The position numbers and the translations under genes were made by a program. From NCBI RefSeq assembly GCF_004339665.1, contig NZ_SMMU01000001.1, positions 272,192 through 336,191 on the forward strand: a stretch of 64,000 bases of DNA, written 5' to 3'. Position 1 is the stretch's first letter. Each line of letters opens with the position of its first letter. Positions 64,000 through 64,000 of this stretch are shown piece after piece. Origin of the DNA: Azotobacter chroococcum. Lineage in GTDB: Bacteria; Pseudomonadota; Gammaproteobacteria; Pseudomonadales; Pseudomonadaceae. The notes beneath the pieces are model-generated. The model had not been told where the DNA came from. It searched no databases and was given only the letters and a program-made list of their open reading frames with translations.

Positions 64000-64000
64000 C

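Overview
This is a GC-rich gammaproteobacterial chromosome segment. The family looks like Pseudomonadaceae (Pseudomonas, Stutzerimonas or Azotobacter type), judged from the host genes after position 37.5 kb: dusA, transaldolase, an RssB/RssC-like response-regulator phosphatase and STAS pair, mlaA/vacJ, a MASE2-type class III adenylate cyclase, recQ, cysK, a MoxR/VWA pair, oligopeptidase B and glucarate dehydratase. An Anr/FNR-type site fits the same family. The genus cannot be settled from the window alone.

From 1 to about 37.5 kb lies the right-hand part of a prophage inserted at the 5' end of dusA; its left end is outside the window. The tyrosine integrase (36.3-37.5 kb) abuts dusA. The late genes run on the minus strand in lambda-like order: holin, Z-like minor tail, terminase small and large, gpW-like, portal, ClpP-like protease with scaffold tail, decoration protein D, capsid E, FII-like joiner, U-like terminator, tail tube, tape measure, then tail-tip genes and a PAAR spike down to position 335. 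Many joints are TGATG or ATGA overlaps. Several genes are damaged: portal, gpW and U carry single-base frameshifts, PAAR and terminase small carry in-frame TAG codons, and one early gene carries an in-frame TGA. No repressor, replication gene or endolysin is visible, so the element may be defective, although the missing genes could lie to the left.

Cargo interrupts the late operon in two places. Between the tail genes at 7.7 and 14.8 kb lie a cas-less three-repeat type I-E-like CRISPR mini-array, a Rha-type antirepressor with a c4-like antisense RNA leader, a small MITE-like element, an AT-rich gene with a nucleoside deoxyribosyltransferase/TIR-like N-terminus, a tandemly duplicated divergent module (membrane-anchored protein plus NERD nuclease-like protein) studded with palindromic repeats, a HigBA-type pair and an HTH/PIN pair. 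Between tape measure and tail tube lie a complete IS1595-family element with an 8-bp target duplication and two AT-rich genes. The right arm (31-36.3 kb) holds a DMT transporter, a second antirepressor with its own c4-like leader, BrnTA, several very small overlapping early genes and a PrtN-like activator.

From 37.6 kb onward the region is ordinary host chromosome with mostly short operons. At the right edge glucarate dehydratase is followed by the last 30 codons of what is probably its transporter.
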